Made by a program: the position numbers and the translations under genes. The notes beneath the pieces are model-generated. The model did no database searches, had not been told where the DNA came from, and worked only from the letters and a program-made list of their open reading frames with translations. Shown here in pieces: positions 17,659 through 25,996 of a stretch of 50,392 bases of DNA; the first letter of the stretch is position 1; every line of letters begins with the position of its first letter. This DNA is from Bradyrhizobium guangdongense. Its GTDB lineage: Bacteria > Pseudomonadota > Alphaproteobacteria > Rhizobiales > Xanthobacteraceae. The DNA lies in the NCBI RefSeq assembly GCF_006483445.1, contig NZ_PPPT01000006.1:1-50392 (forward strand), in the 5' to 3' direction.

Positions 17659-18473
17659 GGGGAAGGGGCCACGACGGAGTTGAGGAAGCCGCCCAAGGCT
17701 TCATTGAATGCGTCGGGGCGTTCGAGATTGGCAAGGTGGCCGACACCGGCAAGCTCGACATAGCGGGAACCGGGGACATAGGTCGCTGTCTTCGCCATCA
17801 TTGGTGCCGGGGCGTTGTTGTCCTTGGACCCGGACAGGAAAAGCGTCGGCACGGAAATGTCCTTCAGCGCGCCGCGCTGGTCGAACCCGATCAGCGCCAA
17901 CATCATCGCGCGATAGCTTGCCGCGGGAACGTTCGCCATGCAATCGCGCGCGAGCGCCATGCCATCGGCATCGGGATCGTCACCGACCAGCTCCTTAACC
18001 AGCGACGGTGCGAGCGAGGCCATCGTCTCGCCGCGAACGAGCGGGCCGAGCCGCGCCGCGATGAAGGACTTTTGCCAGTCGCCATCGGCCTTGCCGAAGG
18101 CGGGGCTCGTCTGCGCCAGCACCACTGCATGCGCATCACGCTTGTGCCGGGTCAGCCATTGCTGGACAATCATGCCGCCGATCGAATGTCCCACGAGGAT
18201 GGGCTTCGTCGCCCCGGTCTGCTGCAGGAATTCCTGCAGCGCATCCGCCAGGGCAGCAATGCTGACGTTGGGAAGCGGCGCCGATCCGCCATAGCCGGGC
18301 ATGTCCCACGCCATGGCGCGAAAACGGTTGCCGAAAGCGCTGAGCTGGTTGCGCCAGGCCCGCGCCGCCCCACCAATTCCATGCAGGAACAGCAGCGGCT
18401 GCGCCTTGGGGTCGCCTGCTGCCTCATAGGCGAACAGTCCTGCTTTCATCGTTGTTGGCGTCGGATCCGGCAC
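17655..18473 (-). CDS. Alpha/beta hydrolase, first gene of the minus-strand operon
   Basis: The 272-residue protein has the alpha/beta hydrolase fold: oxyanion segment LLFLHGIGGAARAW, nucleophile elbow VGHSIGGMIVQQW, a late Asp in LFLSGSKDNNAP and the catalytic His in LAGVGHLANLERP. It looks most like 3-oxoadipate enol-lactonase or similar ester/C-N hydrolases. I chose GTG 18473 because AGAGGA sits six bases upstream; ATG 18449 lacks a good site. The gene diverges from the SDR gene at 18677 across a region with two candidate MarR operators. With a NicX-like enzyme nearby, a deformylase-like role is conceivable but unproven. Confidence 0.83.
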   Translation of the reverse strand: MPDPTPTTMKAGLFAYEAAGDPKAQPLLFLHGIGGAARAWRNQLSAFGNRFRAMAWDMPGYGGSAPLPNVSIAALADALQEFLQQTGATKPILVGHSIGGMIVQQWLTRHKRDAHAVVLAQTSPAFGKADGDWQKSFIAARLGPLVRGETMASLAPSLVKELVGDDPDADGMALARDCMANVPAASYRAMMLALIGFDQRGALKDISVPTLFLSGSKDNNAPAPMMAKTATYVPGSRYVELAGVGHLANLERPDAFNEALGGFLNSVVAPSP

Positions 18474-18536
18474 GCGGTGTCCTCTTGCTAGGGACGTCGA
18501 TGCTAACAGCCCTTTCGGGGATGAAAAGGGGGATAA

Positions 18537-18550
18537 TTTTATACTTAAAG
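18537..18550. promoter_or_regulatory. Candidate MarR operator 1
   Basis: On the minus strand the site reads CTTTAAGTATAAAA, matching TTTTAAGCCTAAAA (24244) at 11 of 14 positions. It lies 64 bases upstream of the GTG of the alpha/beta hydrolase, in the divergent promoter region. Confidence 0.5.
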
Positions 18551-18614
18551 CAATTTCCGGGCCGCGCTTTCTGCGTCGCACCCGCAGCGCCGAGCCCGGG
18601 CTTCATTGCAAAAA

Positions 18615-18628
18615 TTTGAAGTTTAAAA
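18615..18628. promoter_or_regulatory. Candidate MarR operator 2
   Basis: TTTGAAGTTTAAAA matches the operator at 24244 at 11 of 14 positions and lies 49 bases before the SDR start. It sits in the AT-rich divergent promoter region, where a transcription start for the SDR-crotonase-monooxygenase genes is expected. Confidence 0.5.
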
Positions 18629-18676
18629 TATATCCGGAGCGGTCGATCCACCTGTTGCCTCCAGGGAGCCCCGGTA

Positions 18677-19438
18677 ATGTCAGGACTGCCGCATTCTGCA
18701 CATGCGCTGGTGACCGGTGGTGGGCGCGGCATCGGCCGTGCGATAGCTGCGGCGCTTGTGGGCGCAGGTGCGACCGTCACTGTGCTTGGGCGCAATGCCG
18801 CCGTGCTCGACGAAGCCGTGAAAGCCGGCGCTGCGCATTTTGCCGAAGTGGCCGACGTCTCCGACGAAGCCGCACTCAAGGCTGCAATCGCGCGGGCGTC
18901 TGCACGGCAACCGATCGACATCCTGATCGCGAATGCAGGCAGCGCGGAATCGGCGCCCTTTGCAAAGTCCGATGATGCATTGTTTACGCGCATGATGGAC
19001 GTGAATTTCATGGGCGTCGTCCACGCGATCCGCGCGGTGCTGCCCGACATGCGCGATCGCCCGCACGGCCGCATCGTCGCTGTCGCGTCGACGGCCGGGT
19101 TGAAGGGCTATTCCTATGTCAGCGCCTATAGTGCGGCCAAGCATGCCGTCATCGGGCTCGTGCGCTCGCTGGCGCTGGAACTCGCAACGACTGGGGTCAC
19201 CGTGAACGCCGTGTGCCCCGGCTTCACCGACACGGACCTCGTCGCCGGTAGCATCGACAACATCATGAAGAAAACCGGGCGCTCCCGCGAGCAGGCGATT
19301 GCCGAGCTCGCCAAACACAATCCGCAGGGGCGGTTGGTGTCGCCCCAGGAGGTGGCCAATGCGGTGCTCTGGCTGTGCGGCGAGGGCGCCGGTTCGATCA
19401 CAGGGCAGGCGATTGTAGTCGCGGGCGGCGAAATCTAG
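18677..19438 (+). CDS. SDR family oxidoreductase (3-hydroxyacyl-CoA dehydrogenase type)
   Basis: The 253-residue protein has the SDR cofactor motif TGGGRGIGRAIA, the NAGS strand motif and the catalytic Ser/Tyr/Lys set in AVASTAGLKGYSYVSAYSAAKHAV. The C-terminal GAGSITGQAIVVAGGEI is typical of classical SDRs. It probably oxidises a hydroxyacyl-CoA formed during ring degradation. It is the first of three plus-strand genes, with the crotonase 48 bases downstream, and has a candidate MarR operator upstream. Confidence 0.9.
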   Translation: MSGLPHSAHALVTGGGRGIGRAIAAALVGAGATVTVLGRNAAVLDEAVKAGAAHFAEVADVSDEAALKAAIARASARQPIDILIANAGSAESAPFAKSDDALFTRMMDVNFMGVVHAIRAVLPDMRDRPHGRIVAVASTAGLKGYSYVSAYSAAKHAVIGLVRSLALELATTGVTVNAVCPGFTDTDLVAGSIDNIMKKTGRSREQAIAELAKHNPQGRLVSPQEVANAVLWLCGEGAGSITGQAIVVAGGEI

Positions 19439-19486
19439 CGCGGCATCAAACGCCGCCAGCAAACGAGACAAGAACAGGGAGATCCC

Positions 19487-20323
19487 ATGAGCAGACCCGC
19501 AAATCCGGTCACGTTGCCGCTGGCGGACTATTCGCCAAAGCACTTTTTGCTGGCGGTGGTCGATCATGTCGCAACGGTCACGCTGAACCGGCCCGAGCGC
19601 AAGAATCCCCTCACGTTCGAGAGCTATCGCGAGCTGACCGATTTCTTCCGCGCCTGCGCCTTTGATGAAGAGGTGAAGGCGATCGTCGTCACCGGTGCCG
19701 GCGGCAATTTCTCGTCCGGCGGCGATGTGTTCGAGATCATCGGCCCGCTCGTGAAGATGGACACCAAGGGGCTGACGGCGTTCACGCGGATGACCGGCGA
19801 CCTCGTCAAGGCCATGCGCGCCTGTCCGCAGCCGATCATCGCCGCGGTCGAGGGCATCTGCGCCGGTGCCGGCGCCATCGTCGCGATGGCATCCGACATG
19901 CGCCTTGCGACTGGCGGTGCCAAGGTCGCGTTCCTGTTCAACAAGGTGGGTCTTGCCGGCTGCGACATGGGCGCCTGCGCCATCCTGCCGCGCATCATCG
20001 GCCAGTCGCGCGCCTCCGAGCTGCTCTACACCGGCCGCTTCATGACGGCGGAGGAGGGCGAGCGCTGGGGCTTCTTCAGCCGCATCGTCACCCCGGACCA
20101 GGTGCAGCCGCAGGCGCAACTTCTGGCAAAGCAGGTCGCGGAAGGCCCGACCTTCGCCAACACCATGACCAAGCGGATGCTGGCGATGGAATGGGCGATG
20201 TCGATCGAGGAGGCCATTGAGGCCGAAGCGGTAGCGCAGGCGCTTTGCATGACCACGGCCGATTTCGAGCGCGCGTTTAATGCCTTCGCCAACAAGGTTA
20301 AGCCGGTCTTCCAGGGCAACTAA
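19487..20323 (+). CDS. Enoyl-CoA hydratase/crotonase family protein without the hydratase glutamates
   Basis: The 278-residue protein has the crotonase core ([50 protein letters not shown]). The two Glu residues of a true hydratase are absent: the first position lies in GAGAIVAM and the second in FNKVG. An Asp at residue 160 (GLAGCDMG) falls where 4-chlorobenzoyl-CoA dehalogenase has its nucleophilic Asp, as I recall that sequence. It may act on a ring-derived CoA thioester. AGGGAGATCCC precedes the ATG. It belongs to the presumed MarR regulon with the SDR upstream and the FAD monooxygenase downstream. Confidence 0.85.
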   Translation: MSRPANPVTLPLADYSPKHFLLAVVDHVATVTLNRPERKNPLTFESYRELTDFFRACAFDEEVKAIVVTGAGGNFSSGGDVFEIIGPLVKMDTKGLTAFTRMTGDLVKAMRACPQPIIAAVEGICAGAGAIVAMASDMRLATGGAKVAFLFNKVGLAGCDMGACAILPRIIGQSRASELLYTGRFMTAEEGERWGFFSRIVTPDQVQPQAQLLAKQVAEGPTFANTMTKRMLAMEWAMSIEEAIEAEAVAQALCMTTADFERAFNAFANKVKPVFQGN

Positions 20324-20474
20324 AGCGTGATGCCTCGGTCCGGGTCGAGGGTTAAGGCTAAGCCAAAGAGCCCGGCCGGACGCGATGACGGGGCGACAAA
20401 CCCGCTTGCGGCGGGCTCGCCGCCCGTGCGACCTTACGGCCATTGCCTGGCGTGTATTGAGTGGAGTTTGGGCG

Positions 20475-21725
20475 ATGAAGGCGATTATCGTTGGTGGCGG
20501 CATCGGAGGTCTCACCACGGCGTTGATGCTGCGGGCACGCGGCATCGGCTGCGAGATTTTTGAGCAGTCGGACACCATCCGCGAGTTGGGTGTCGGCATC
20601 AACACGTTGCCGCATGCCATGCGCGAGCTTGCCGGGCTCGGCCTGTTGCAAAAGCTCGACGACGTCGCGATCCGCACCGATCAGCTCTACTATCTCAATC
20701 GTCATGGTCAGGAAGTTTGGCGTGAGGCACGCGGCATCGACGCCGGCCACGACGTGCCGCAATTCTCGATCCACCGCGGGCGGCTTCAGGGCGTGATCCA
20801 CCGCGCCGTCGAGGAGCGCCTTGGGCCCGACGTGATCCGCACCGGTTGTCGGCTCGGCGCCTTCACCCAGGACGAGGGCGGCGTCACCGCCTATTTCTTC
20901 GATCGCGCCGGCAGCCACGTCCATACAGCGCGCGGCGACATTCTCATCGGTGCCGACGGCATTCATTCGCGTGTGCGCGATACCCTGTTCCCCAATGAAG
21001 GGCCGCCGTGCTGGAACGGCCTGATGCTGTGGCGCGGCGCGCGCGACTGGCCGGTGTTTTTGACCGGCAAGTCGATGATTGTGGCCGGTGGCCTCAACGC
21101 CAAGGTGGTGATCTATCCGATCGCGGAAGGATCAAGCCCCGCAAGCCGCCTCACCAATTGGGCGGTGCTGGTGAAGATCGGCGAGGGCAATGCGCCGCCG
21201 CCGCGCAAGGAAGACTGGTCACGCCCGGGTCGGCGCGACGAGTTGATGCCGCATGTCGCGCGCTTCTCGGTGCCTTATGTCGACGTGAAGAGCCTGATCT
21301 CGGCAACGCCGGAATTCTACGAATACCCGACCTGCGACCGCGATCCGCTGCCGTACTGGTCGAGCGGCCGCGTCACGCTGCTCGGCGATGCCGCGCATCC
21401 GATGTACCCGGTCGGCTCGAACGGCGCCTCCCAGGCGATCCTGGACGCGCGCTGCCTCGCGGATCTTCTGGCCCGTGCCGAGCACCCGCGCCAGGCGCTG
21501 ATGGAATACGAGAAGAAGCGGCTGCCGATGACGGCCGAGATCGTCCGCTCCAACCGCCGCGGCGGGCCGGAAGGCGTCATCGACGCCGTCGAGCAGCTAG
21601 CGCCCGACGGCTTCGACAACATCGACAAGGTCTTGAGCTATTCCCAGCGCGAAGCGATCGTGAAGGGCTATGCGACCAAGGCCGGCTTTGCGGCGGTGCC
21701 GGGGTTGGCCGCCGTTCGCGCTTGA
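20475..21725 (+). CDS. FAD-dependent aromatic monooxygenase (PhzS / salicylate hydroxylase type)
   Basis: The 416-residue class A flavoprotein has the N-terminal FAD motif IIVGGGIGGLTTALML, the ILIGADGIHSRVRDTLF segment (DG motif) and the second FAD motif GRVTLLGDAAHPMYPVGSNGASQAILDARCL. It hydroxylates an aromatic ring with NAD(P)H and O2. Start ATG 20475 has GGAG eight bases upstream. In anthranilate-CoA clusters this step is usually done by a large bifunctional CoA-thioester enzyme that is not in the window; this protein could be the substitute or act before CoA activation. It converges with the cupin gene four bases away. Confidence 0.87.
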   Translation: MKAIIVGGGIGGLTTALMLRARGIGCEIFEQSDTIRELGVGINTLPHAMRELAGLGLLQKLDDVAIRTDQLYYLNRHGQEVWREARGIDAGHDVPQFSIHRGRLQGVIHRAVEERLGPDVIRTGCRLGAFTQDEGGVTAYFFDRAGSHVHTARGDILIGADGIHSRVRDTLFPNEGPPCWNGLMLWRGARDWPVFLTGKSMIVAGGLNAKVVIYPIAEGSSPASRLTNWAVLVKIGEGNAPPPRKEDWSRPGRRDELMPHVARFSVPYVDVKSLISATPEFYEYPTCDRDPLPYWSSGRVTLLGDAAHPMYPVGSNGASQAILDARCLADLLARAEHPRQALMEYEKKRLPMTAEIVRSNRRGGPEGVIDAVEQLAPDGFDNIDKVLSYSQREAIVKGYATKAGFAAVPGLAAVRA

Positions 21726-21728
21726 CGC

Positions 21729-22184
21729 CTAGCCGGGCGGTGGCGGCAGGAAGTGGATGTTGAACTCCGCTGCCATCGCGACCACGTCCTCCGGCTTCTG
21801 CTCCTTCATGTTGTGAAGGCCCCAGAACAGCTCGAACAGCTTTCGGCTCGGCGACACCCAGAACAGCACCTTTGCGGTCTGCTCCGATTTGTTGAAGATG
21901 CCGTGCGGCACGCCCATGCCGAGCCGGATCAGATCGCCCGCGCTTGCCTGCGCCTCGGAATTGCCGAGCACGAAGTCGAGCTTCCCCTCGAGCATATAGA
22001 GATACTCATCCTGGTCGGGATGGATGTGCGGCGGCACGAAGGTGCCGGGCGGCAGCGTCGCGTGCCAGGAGAAGCTGTTCTCGGCATAGCTTTTCGGCAC
22101 ATAGGTCTGGCCGAGGATATTCCAGGAAATGCCCTGGATACCCTCGTTGGCCCGCGTGATGCCGGTGATCTCACTTTTCGTCAT
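21729..22184 (-). CDS. Cupin domain protein
   Basis: The 151-residue protein has both cupin motifs: PPGTFVPPHIHPDQDEYLYMLEG with its two His and one Glu, then DLIRLGMGVPHGIFN with the last His, enough to bind one metal ion. It could be a small ring-cleaving dioxygenase, an isomerase or a ligand sensor. Start ATG 22184 is six bases after GGGAGG; ATG 22190 would touch it. It lies 30 bases downstream of the solute-binding protein gene and is likely co-transcribed. Confidence 0.83.
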   Translation of the reverse strand: MTKSEITGITRANEGIQGISWNILGQTYVPKSYAENSFSWHATLPPGTFVPPHIHPDQDEYLYMLEGKLDFVLGNSEAQASAGDLIRLGMGVPHGIFNKSEQTAKVLFWVSPSRKLFELFWGLHNMKEQKPEDVVAMAAEFNIHFLPPPPG

Positions 22185-22214
22185 ACTCATCCTCCCTGTC
22201 ACTTACGCCGCGGC

Positions 22215-23390
22215 TTAATTCACCGCCTTGCAGTCCTTGGCGTAGCGGTCGCCATTATTCTCGAACACCTTCTGCACGATCTCGGTCTGGAATTTTCCGT
22301 CCGGACGCTTGGCAACCTTGGTCAGATAGAAGTCCTGAATCGGATAGCCATTGGTGTTGAACTTGAAGGAGCCGCGCAGCGAGGTGAAGTCGGCCTTCCT
22401 GAGCGCGGCGGAAACCGCCTCCTTGTTGGAGAGGTCGCCCTTCAGCGCCTTGACCGCGCTGTCGATCAGCAGCGCCGTATCATAGGCCTGCATTGCGTAG
22501 GTGCCGGGCACGCTGTTGTAGGCGGCTTCATAGGCCGCGACGAACTTCTTGTTCTGCGGGTTGTCCAGGTTCGGCGCCCAATTGGCGCCGCCGAACATGC
22601 CGACGGCGGCGTCCTGCTGCGCCGGCAGCGTGGACTCGTCGACCGTGAAAGCCGAGAGCACCGGAATGGTGTCGGCGAGGCCGGCCTGCCGGTACTGCTT
22701 GACGAGATTGACGCCGAGGCCGCCCGGCATGAACGTGAAGAGCGCATCGGGCTTCTGCGACGCGATCTTGGAAAGCTCCGGCTGGAAGTCCAGCGTGTTG
22801 AGCGGCATGTAGGATTCTTCGACGATCTCGCCCTTGTAATCGAGCTTGAAGCCCGCGACCGAATCCTTGCCGGCCTGATAGTTCGGCACCATCAAATACA
22901 TGCGCTTGTAACCGCGATCCTGGGCGACCTTGCCGAGGACCGCGTGGACCTGATCGTTCTGATAGGACGTCACATAGAAGAACGGGCTGCAGTCCTTGCC
23001 GGCAAAGGTCGACGGGCCGGCATTGGGGCTGATCAGGAAGGTCTTGTTCTCGGTGATCGGACGGTGGATCGCCTGCAGGATGTTGGAGAAGATCGGCCCC
23101 ACCACGAAGTCGACCTTGTCGCGTTCCAGCAGGCCCTTCACCTTGGTGACGGCCGCATCCGGCTTCAACTCGTCATCGACCACGACCACTTCGACATCGC
23201 GGCCGCCCATCTTGCTGCCGAGATCCTTGACGGCGAGCGCAAAGCCGTCGCGCACCTGCCCGCCCAGGGCAGCTGCAGGACCCGACAGGGTCACGATCAC
23301 GCCGAGCTTGAGCTTCTCCTGCGCGAGGGCGGCGTCCGACACGGTGCCGAGCAGCAGAGCCAAGCCTGCGAACGTCAATTGCTTCTTCAT
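22215..23390 (-). CDS. Branched-chain-type ABC transporter substrate-binding protein
   Basis: The 391-residue protein has a signal peptide (MKKQLTFAGLALLLGTVSDAALAQ) and the periplasmic-binding fold of the LivK class: LKLGVIVTLSGPAAALGGQVRDGF, GRDVEVVVVDDELKPDAAVTKVKGLL, VDFVVGPIFSN. Relatives in aromatic gene clusters bind benzoate-like acids. No permease or ATPase gene is near, so it must use those of another locus. ATG 23390 follows GGAAG. It diverges from the MarR gene, with two candidate operators between them. Confidence 0.87.
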   Translation of the reverse strand: MKKQLTFAGLALLLGTVSDAALAQEKLKLGVIVTLSGPAAALGGQVRDGFALAVKDLGSKMGGRDVEVVVVDDELKPDAAVTKVKGLLERDKVDFVVGPIFSNILQAIHRPITENKTFLISPNAGPSTFAGKDCSPFFYVTSYQNDQVHAVLGKVAQDRGYKRMYLMVPNYQAGKDSVAGFKLDYKGEIVEESYMPLNTLDFQPELSKIASQKPDALFTFMPGGLGVNLVKQYRQAGLADTIPVLSAFTVDESTLPAQQDAAVGMFGGANWAPNLDNPQNKKFVAAYEAAYNSVPGTYAMQAYDTALLIDSAVKALKGDLSNKEAVSAALRKADFTSLRGSFKFNTNGYPIQDFYLTKVAKRPDGKFQTEIVQKVFENNGDRYAKDCKAVN

Positions 23391-23548
23391 GATCACTTCC
23401 CCGATACGCTCGGCTCTTGCGAGCAGCCCTGCAAATTTCCGGGCGGAGCTTATTCTGACGACGGTGTCGGCGGCAAGCAAAGCCGATGAGGTCGATTGGG
23501 CTCACGCCTCTGGTGCACTGCGCGCCTATGCAAGCGGCGCGCCAATTG

Positions 23549-23562
23549 CTTGAAGCCTAAAG
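23549..23562. promoter_or_regulatory. Candidate MarR operator 3
   Basis: CTTGAAGCCTAAAG matches the operator at 24244 at 11 of 14 positions and is itself an imperfect palindrome. It lies between the divergent solute-binding protein and MarR genes. Confidence 0.5.
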
Positions 23563-23620
23563 AAATTCGACGAAGGGCGTATTCCCCTTGAGGTTTGCGC
23601 TTGCGAACGGGGCGGATTTA

Positions 23621-23634
23621 CTTGAAGCTCAAAA
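23621..23634. promoter_or_regulatory. Candidate MarR operator 4
   Basis: CTTGAAGCTCAAAA matches the operator at 24244 at 10 of 14 positions. It lies 17 bases before the favoured GTG start of the MarR gene, which suits self-repression and argues against the longer frame starting at 23588. Confidence 0.45.
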
Positions 23635-23650
23635 CGATGGACCGCGACCA

Positions 23651-24157
23651 GTGACCGCACCTCCGATGCTCGATTCCGAGACCAAGGCCGTCGAAACCCC
23701 TGAGGACCACGCCGAAGAGCTCCGGCTCTGGCTGCGGCTGTTGACCTGCACCACGCTGATCGAAGGCGAGGTGCGCGGCCGGCTGCGGGAGCGGTTCGAC
23801 GTCACCTTGCCCCGCTTCGACCTGATGGCGCAGCTCGACAAGGCACCCGACGGCATGACGCTGTCAGACGTTTCCAAGCGCATGATGGTGTCGAACGGCA
23901 ATGTCACCGGCCTGGTCGAACGGCTCGTTGAGTCCGGCCACCTCGATCGCCGGACGTCCGACACCGACAGGCGGGTGCAGGTGATCCGCCTGACCAAGCT
24001 CGGACGTGCCGAGTTCCGCAAGATGGCGGCCGAGCACGAGACCTGGATCGCCGATATTTTTGCCGACCTCTCGCCGAAGGACGTGCGCGAGCTGATGCGC
24101 CTTTTGGCCAAGACCAAGTCCTCCGCGCAGAAATCCGCCGGTCGCCGCAAGGCTTGA
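23651..24157 (+). CDS. MarR family transcriptional regulator
   Basis: The 168-residue protein has the winged-helix MarR core: LPRFDLMAQLDKAPDGMTLSDVSKRMMVSNGNVTGLVERLVESGHL is the helix-turn-helix and DRRTSDTDRRVQVIRLTKLGR is the wing with the usual DxRR arginines. MarR proteins bind inverted repeats as dimers and let go when an aromatic acid or CoA thioester binds. Start is GTG 23651 or ATG 23666; neither has a strong ribosome site. Five similar inverted repeats around this gene and its neighbours are the probable targets. Confidence 0.87.
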   Translation: MTAPPMLDSETKAVETPEDHAEELRLWLRLLTCTTLIEGEVRGRLRERFDVTLPRFDLMAQLDKAPDGMTLSDVSKRMMVSNGNVTGLVERLVESGHLDRRTSDTDRRVQVIRLTKLGRAEFRKMAAEHETWIADIFADLSPKDVRELMRLLAKTKSSAQKSAGRRKA

Positions 24158-24243
24158 AGCCCGCAGGCGGGCGCTGTCTCCAAAACTCCCGGTGCAACAA
24201 CAAAAAGCAGGGACTGCCCAAAATCCGCTATTGCGGAAAATTG

Positions 24244-24257
24244 TTTTAAGCCTAAAA
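24244..24257. promoter_or_regulatory. Candidate MarR operator 5 (best copy)
   Basis: TTTTAAGCCTAAAA is an inverted repeat in which 12 of 14 bases agree with its own reverse complement. It lies 51 bases upstream of the ligase start in an AT-rich promoter region. Confidence 0.6.
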
Positions 24258-24308
24258 TGATTTTCGAAAGTGCTGCCGGGTGCTCTCCCAACCGAAAAGG
24301 AGCGTGCG

Positions 24309-25994
24309 ATGGCCAACGCCGCCAAAGCTCATGATCCGGGTTCGCAAGATCTAGGCTCATACGACAACCGGGCCGGGACGGCTCACGTCGATCCGTTCGC
24401 GCAGGCGCATCTGCCGCCGCGCGAACTCTGGCCGGACTTCATTTTTACGCGGCCGGAGCTGCAATATCCGGCGCGCCTGAACTGCGTCAGCTATTTCCTC
24501 GACCGCTGGGTCGAGCAGGGCCATGGCGACGCGCCATGCGTCATCAGCCCGTCCGTCAGCTACACCTATAAAGAGCTGCAACAGCTCGTAAACCGCATCG
24601 CCAACGTGCTGGTCGGCAAGCTCGGCCTCGTCACCGGCGGGCGCGTGCTGCTGCGCTCGGCCAACAACCCGATGATGGTCGCGGCGTATTTGGCCATCAT
24701 CAAGGCCGGCGGCATCGTCGTGGCGACCATGCCGCTGCTGCGTGCGAAGGAATTGTCCTATCCGATCCAGAAGGCGGAGATTTCGCTGGCGCTGTGCGAC
24801 GGCAAGCTCGCCGAGGAAATGGAGAAAGCAAGACTCGCGGCGCCCGGCCTCAAGCACGTCGTCTATTGGGGCACGGACGCGGCCGACTCGCTCGAAAACC
24901 TCGCCGCGGATGCGAGCCCGGAATTCACAGCGGTCGATACCGCCTCCGACGACATCTGCCTGATCGCCTTCACCTCGGGCACGACGGGCGATCCCAAGGG
25001 CACCATGCATTTCCATCGCGACATGCTCGCGGTGTGCGACGGCTATGCGCGCAATATTTTGCGTGCGAAGCAGGACGATCGCTTCATCGGCTCGGCGCCG
25101 CTCGCCTTCACCTTCGGCTTCGGCGGCGTGCTGTTTCCGATGCATATCGGCGCGTCCTTCGTGGTGCTGGAGAACACGACGCCGGACAATTTTCTTGCCG
25201 CCATCGAGCAGTACAAGACGACCGTCTGCTTCACCGCGCCGACCGCCTATCGCGCGATCCTCGGCAAGCTCGCGGGCCGCGACATCTCCTCGCTGCGCAA
25301 ATGCGTCTCCGCCGGCGAGACGCTGCCAAAACCGACCTACGATGCCTGGCTGAAAGCGACCGGTATCAAGCTGATGGACGGCATCGGCTCGACCGAGCTG
25401 CTGCACATCTTCATCAGCGCGACCGAGGACGAGATCCGCCCGGGCGCGACGGGCAAGCCGGTGCCGGGCTATGAGGCCAAGATCGTGGACGACAATGGCA
25501 ACGACGTTCCGCCGGGCACGATGGGCAAGCTTGCGGTGCGCGGTCCGACAGGTTGCCGTTATCTCGCCGACGAGCGGCAGCGCAAATATGTCCAGAACGG
25601 CTGGAACGTCACCGGCGACACCTATGTCATGGATAGCGATGGCTACTTCTGGTACCAGTCGCGCTCCGACGACATGATCGTGTCGGCCGGCTACAACATC
25701 GCGGGCACCGACGTGGAAGCCGCGCTGATGACGCATCCCGCCGTCGTCGAATGCGGCGTCGTCGCCGCCCCGGACGAAGCGCGCGGCATGATCGTGAAGG
25801 CCTATGTCATTCCGGCGCCGGGCGTTACGGCAGATACAAAACTCGTCACCGAGTTGCAGGAGCACGTCAAGCGCGAGATCGCGCCTTACAAATATCCGCG
25901 CGCGATTGAATTCGTCACGCAATTGCCGAAGACCGAGACGGGCAAGCTGAAGCGCTTTGCGCTGCGCCAGATGGCGCAGACAGCAGCGGGATAA
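24309..25994 (+). CDS. 2-aminobenzoate/benzoate-CoA ligase family
   Basis: The 561-residue AMP-forming ligase belongs to the aryl-CoA branch: PRELWPDFIF and ELQYPARLNC near the N-terminus, AFTSGTTGDPKGTMHFHRDM for ATP, GSTELLHIF (aryl ligases have this form in place of GxTE followed by P), WNVTGDTYVMDSDGYFWYQ, RSDDMIVSAGYNIAG and PKTETGKLKRF with the catalytic Lys. I name 2-aminobenzoate as the first candidate because a RidA gene follows after two bases, as in anthranilate-CoA clusters. AAGGAG lies eight bases before ATG 24309. Benzoate, salicylate or hydroxybenzoate are alternatives. Confidence 0.83.
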   Translation: MANAAKAHDPGSQDLGSYDNRAGTAHVDPFAQAHLPPRELWPDFIFTRPELQYPARLNCVSYFLDRWVEQGHGDAPCVISPSVSYTYKELQQLVNRIANVLVGKLGLVTGGRVLLRSANNPMMVAAYLAIIKAGGIVVATMPLLRAKELSYPIQKAEISLALCDGKLAEEMEKARLAAPGLKHVVYWGTDAADSLENLAADASPEFTAVDTASDDICLIAFTSGTTGDPKGTMHFHRDMLAVCDGYARNILRAKQDDRFIGSAPLAFTFGFGGVLFPMHIGASFVVLENTTPDNFLAAIEQYKTTVCFTAPTAYRAILGKLAGRDISSLRKCVSAGETLPKPTYDAWLKATGIKLMDGIGSTELLHIFISATEDEIRPGATGKPVPGYEAKIVDDNGNDVPPGTMGKLAVRGPTGCRYLADERQRKYVQNGWNVTGDTYVMDSDGYFWYQSRSDDMIVSAGYNIAGTDVEAALMTHPAVVECGVVAAPDEARGMIVKAYVIPAPGVTADTKLVTELQEHVKREIAPYKYPRAIEFVTQLPKTETGKLKRFALRQMAQTAAG

Positions 25995-25996
25995 CG

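Noticed and set aside
18680..20677. Minus-strand open frame of 665 codons opposite the SDR and crotonase genes
   Set aside because: It mirrors two clear genes; its protein is rich in Arg, His, Ala and Gly and has no domain pattern, as expected for an antisense shadow in GC-rich DNA.
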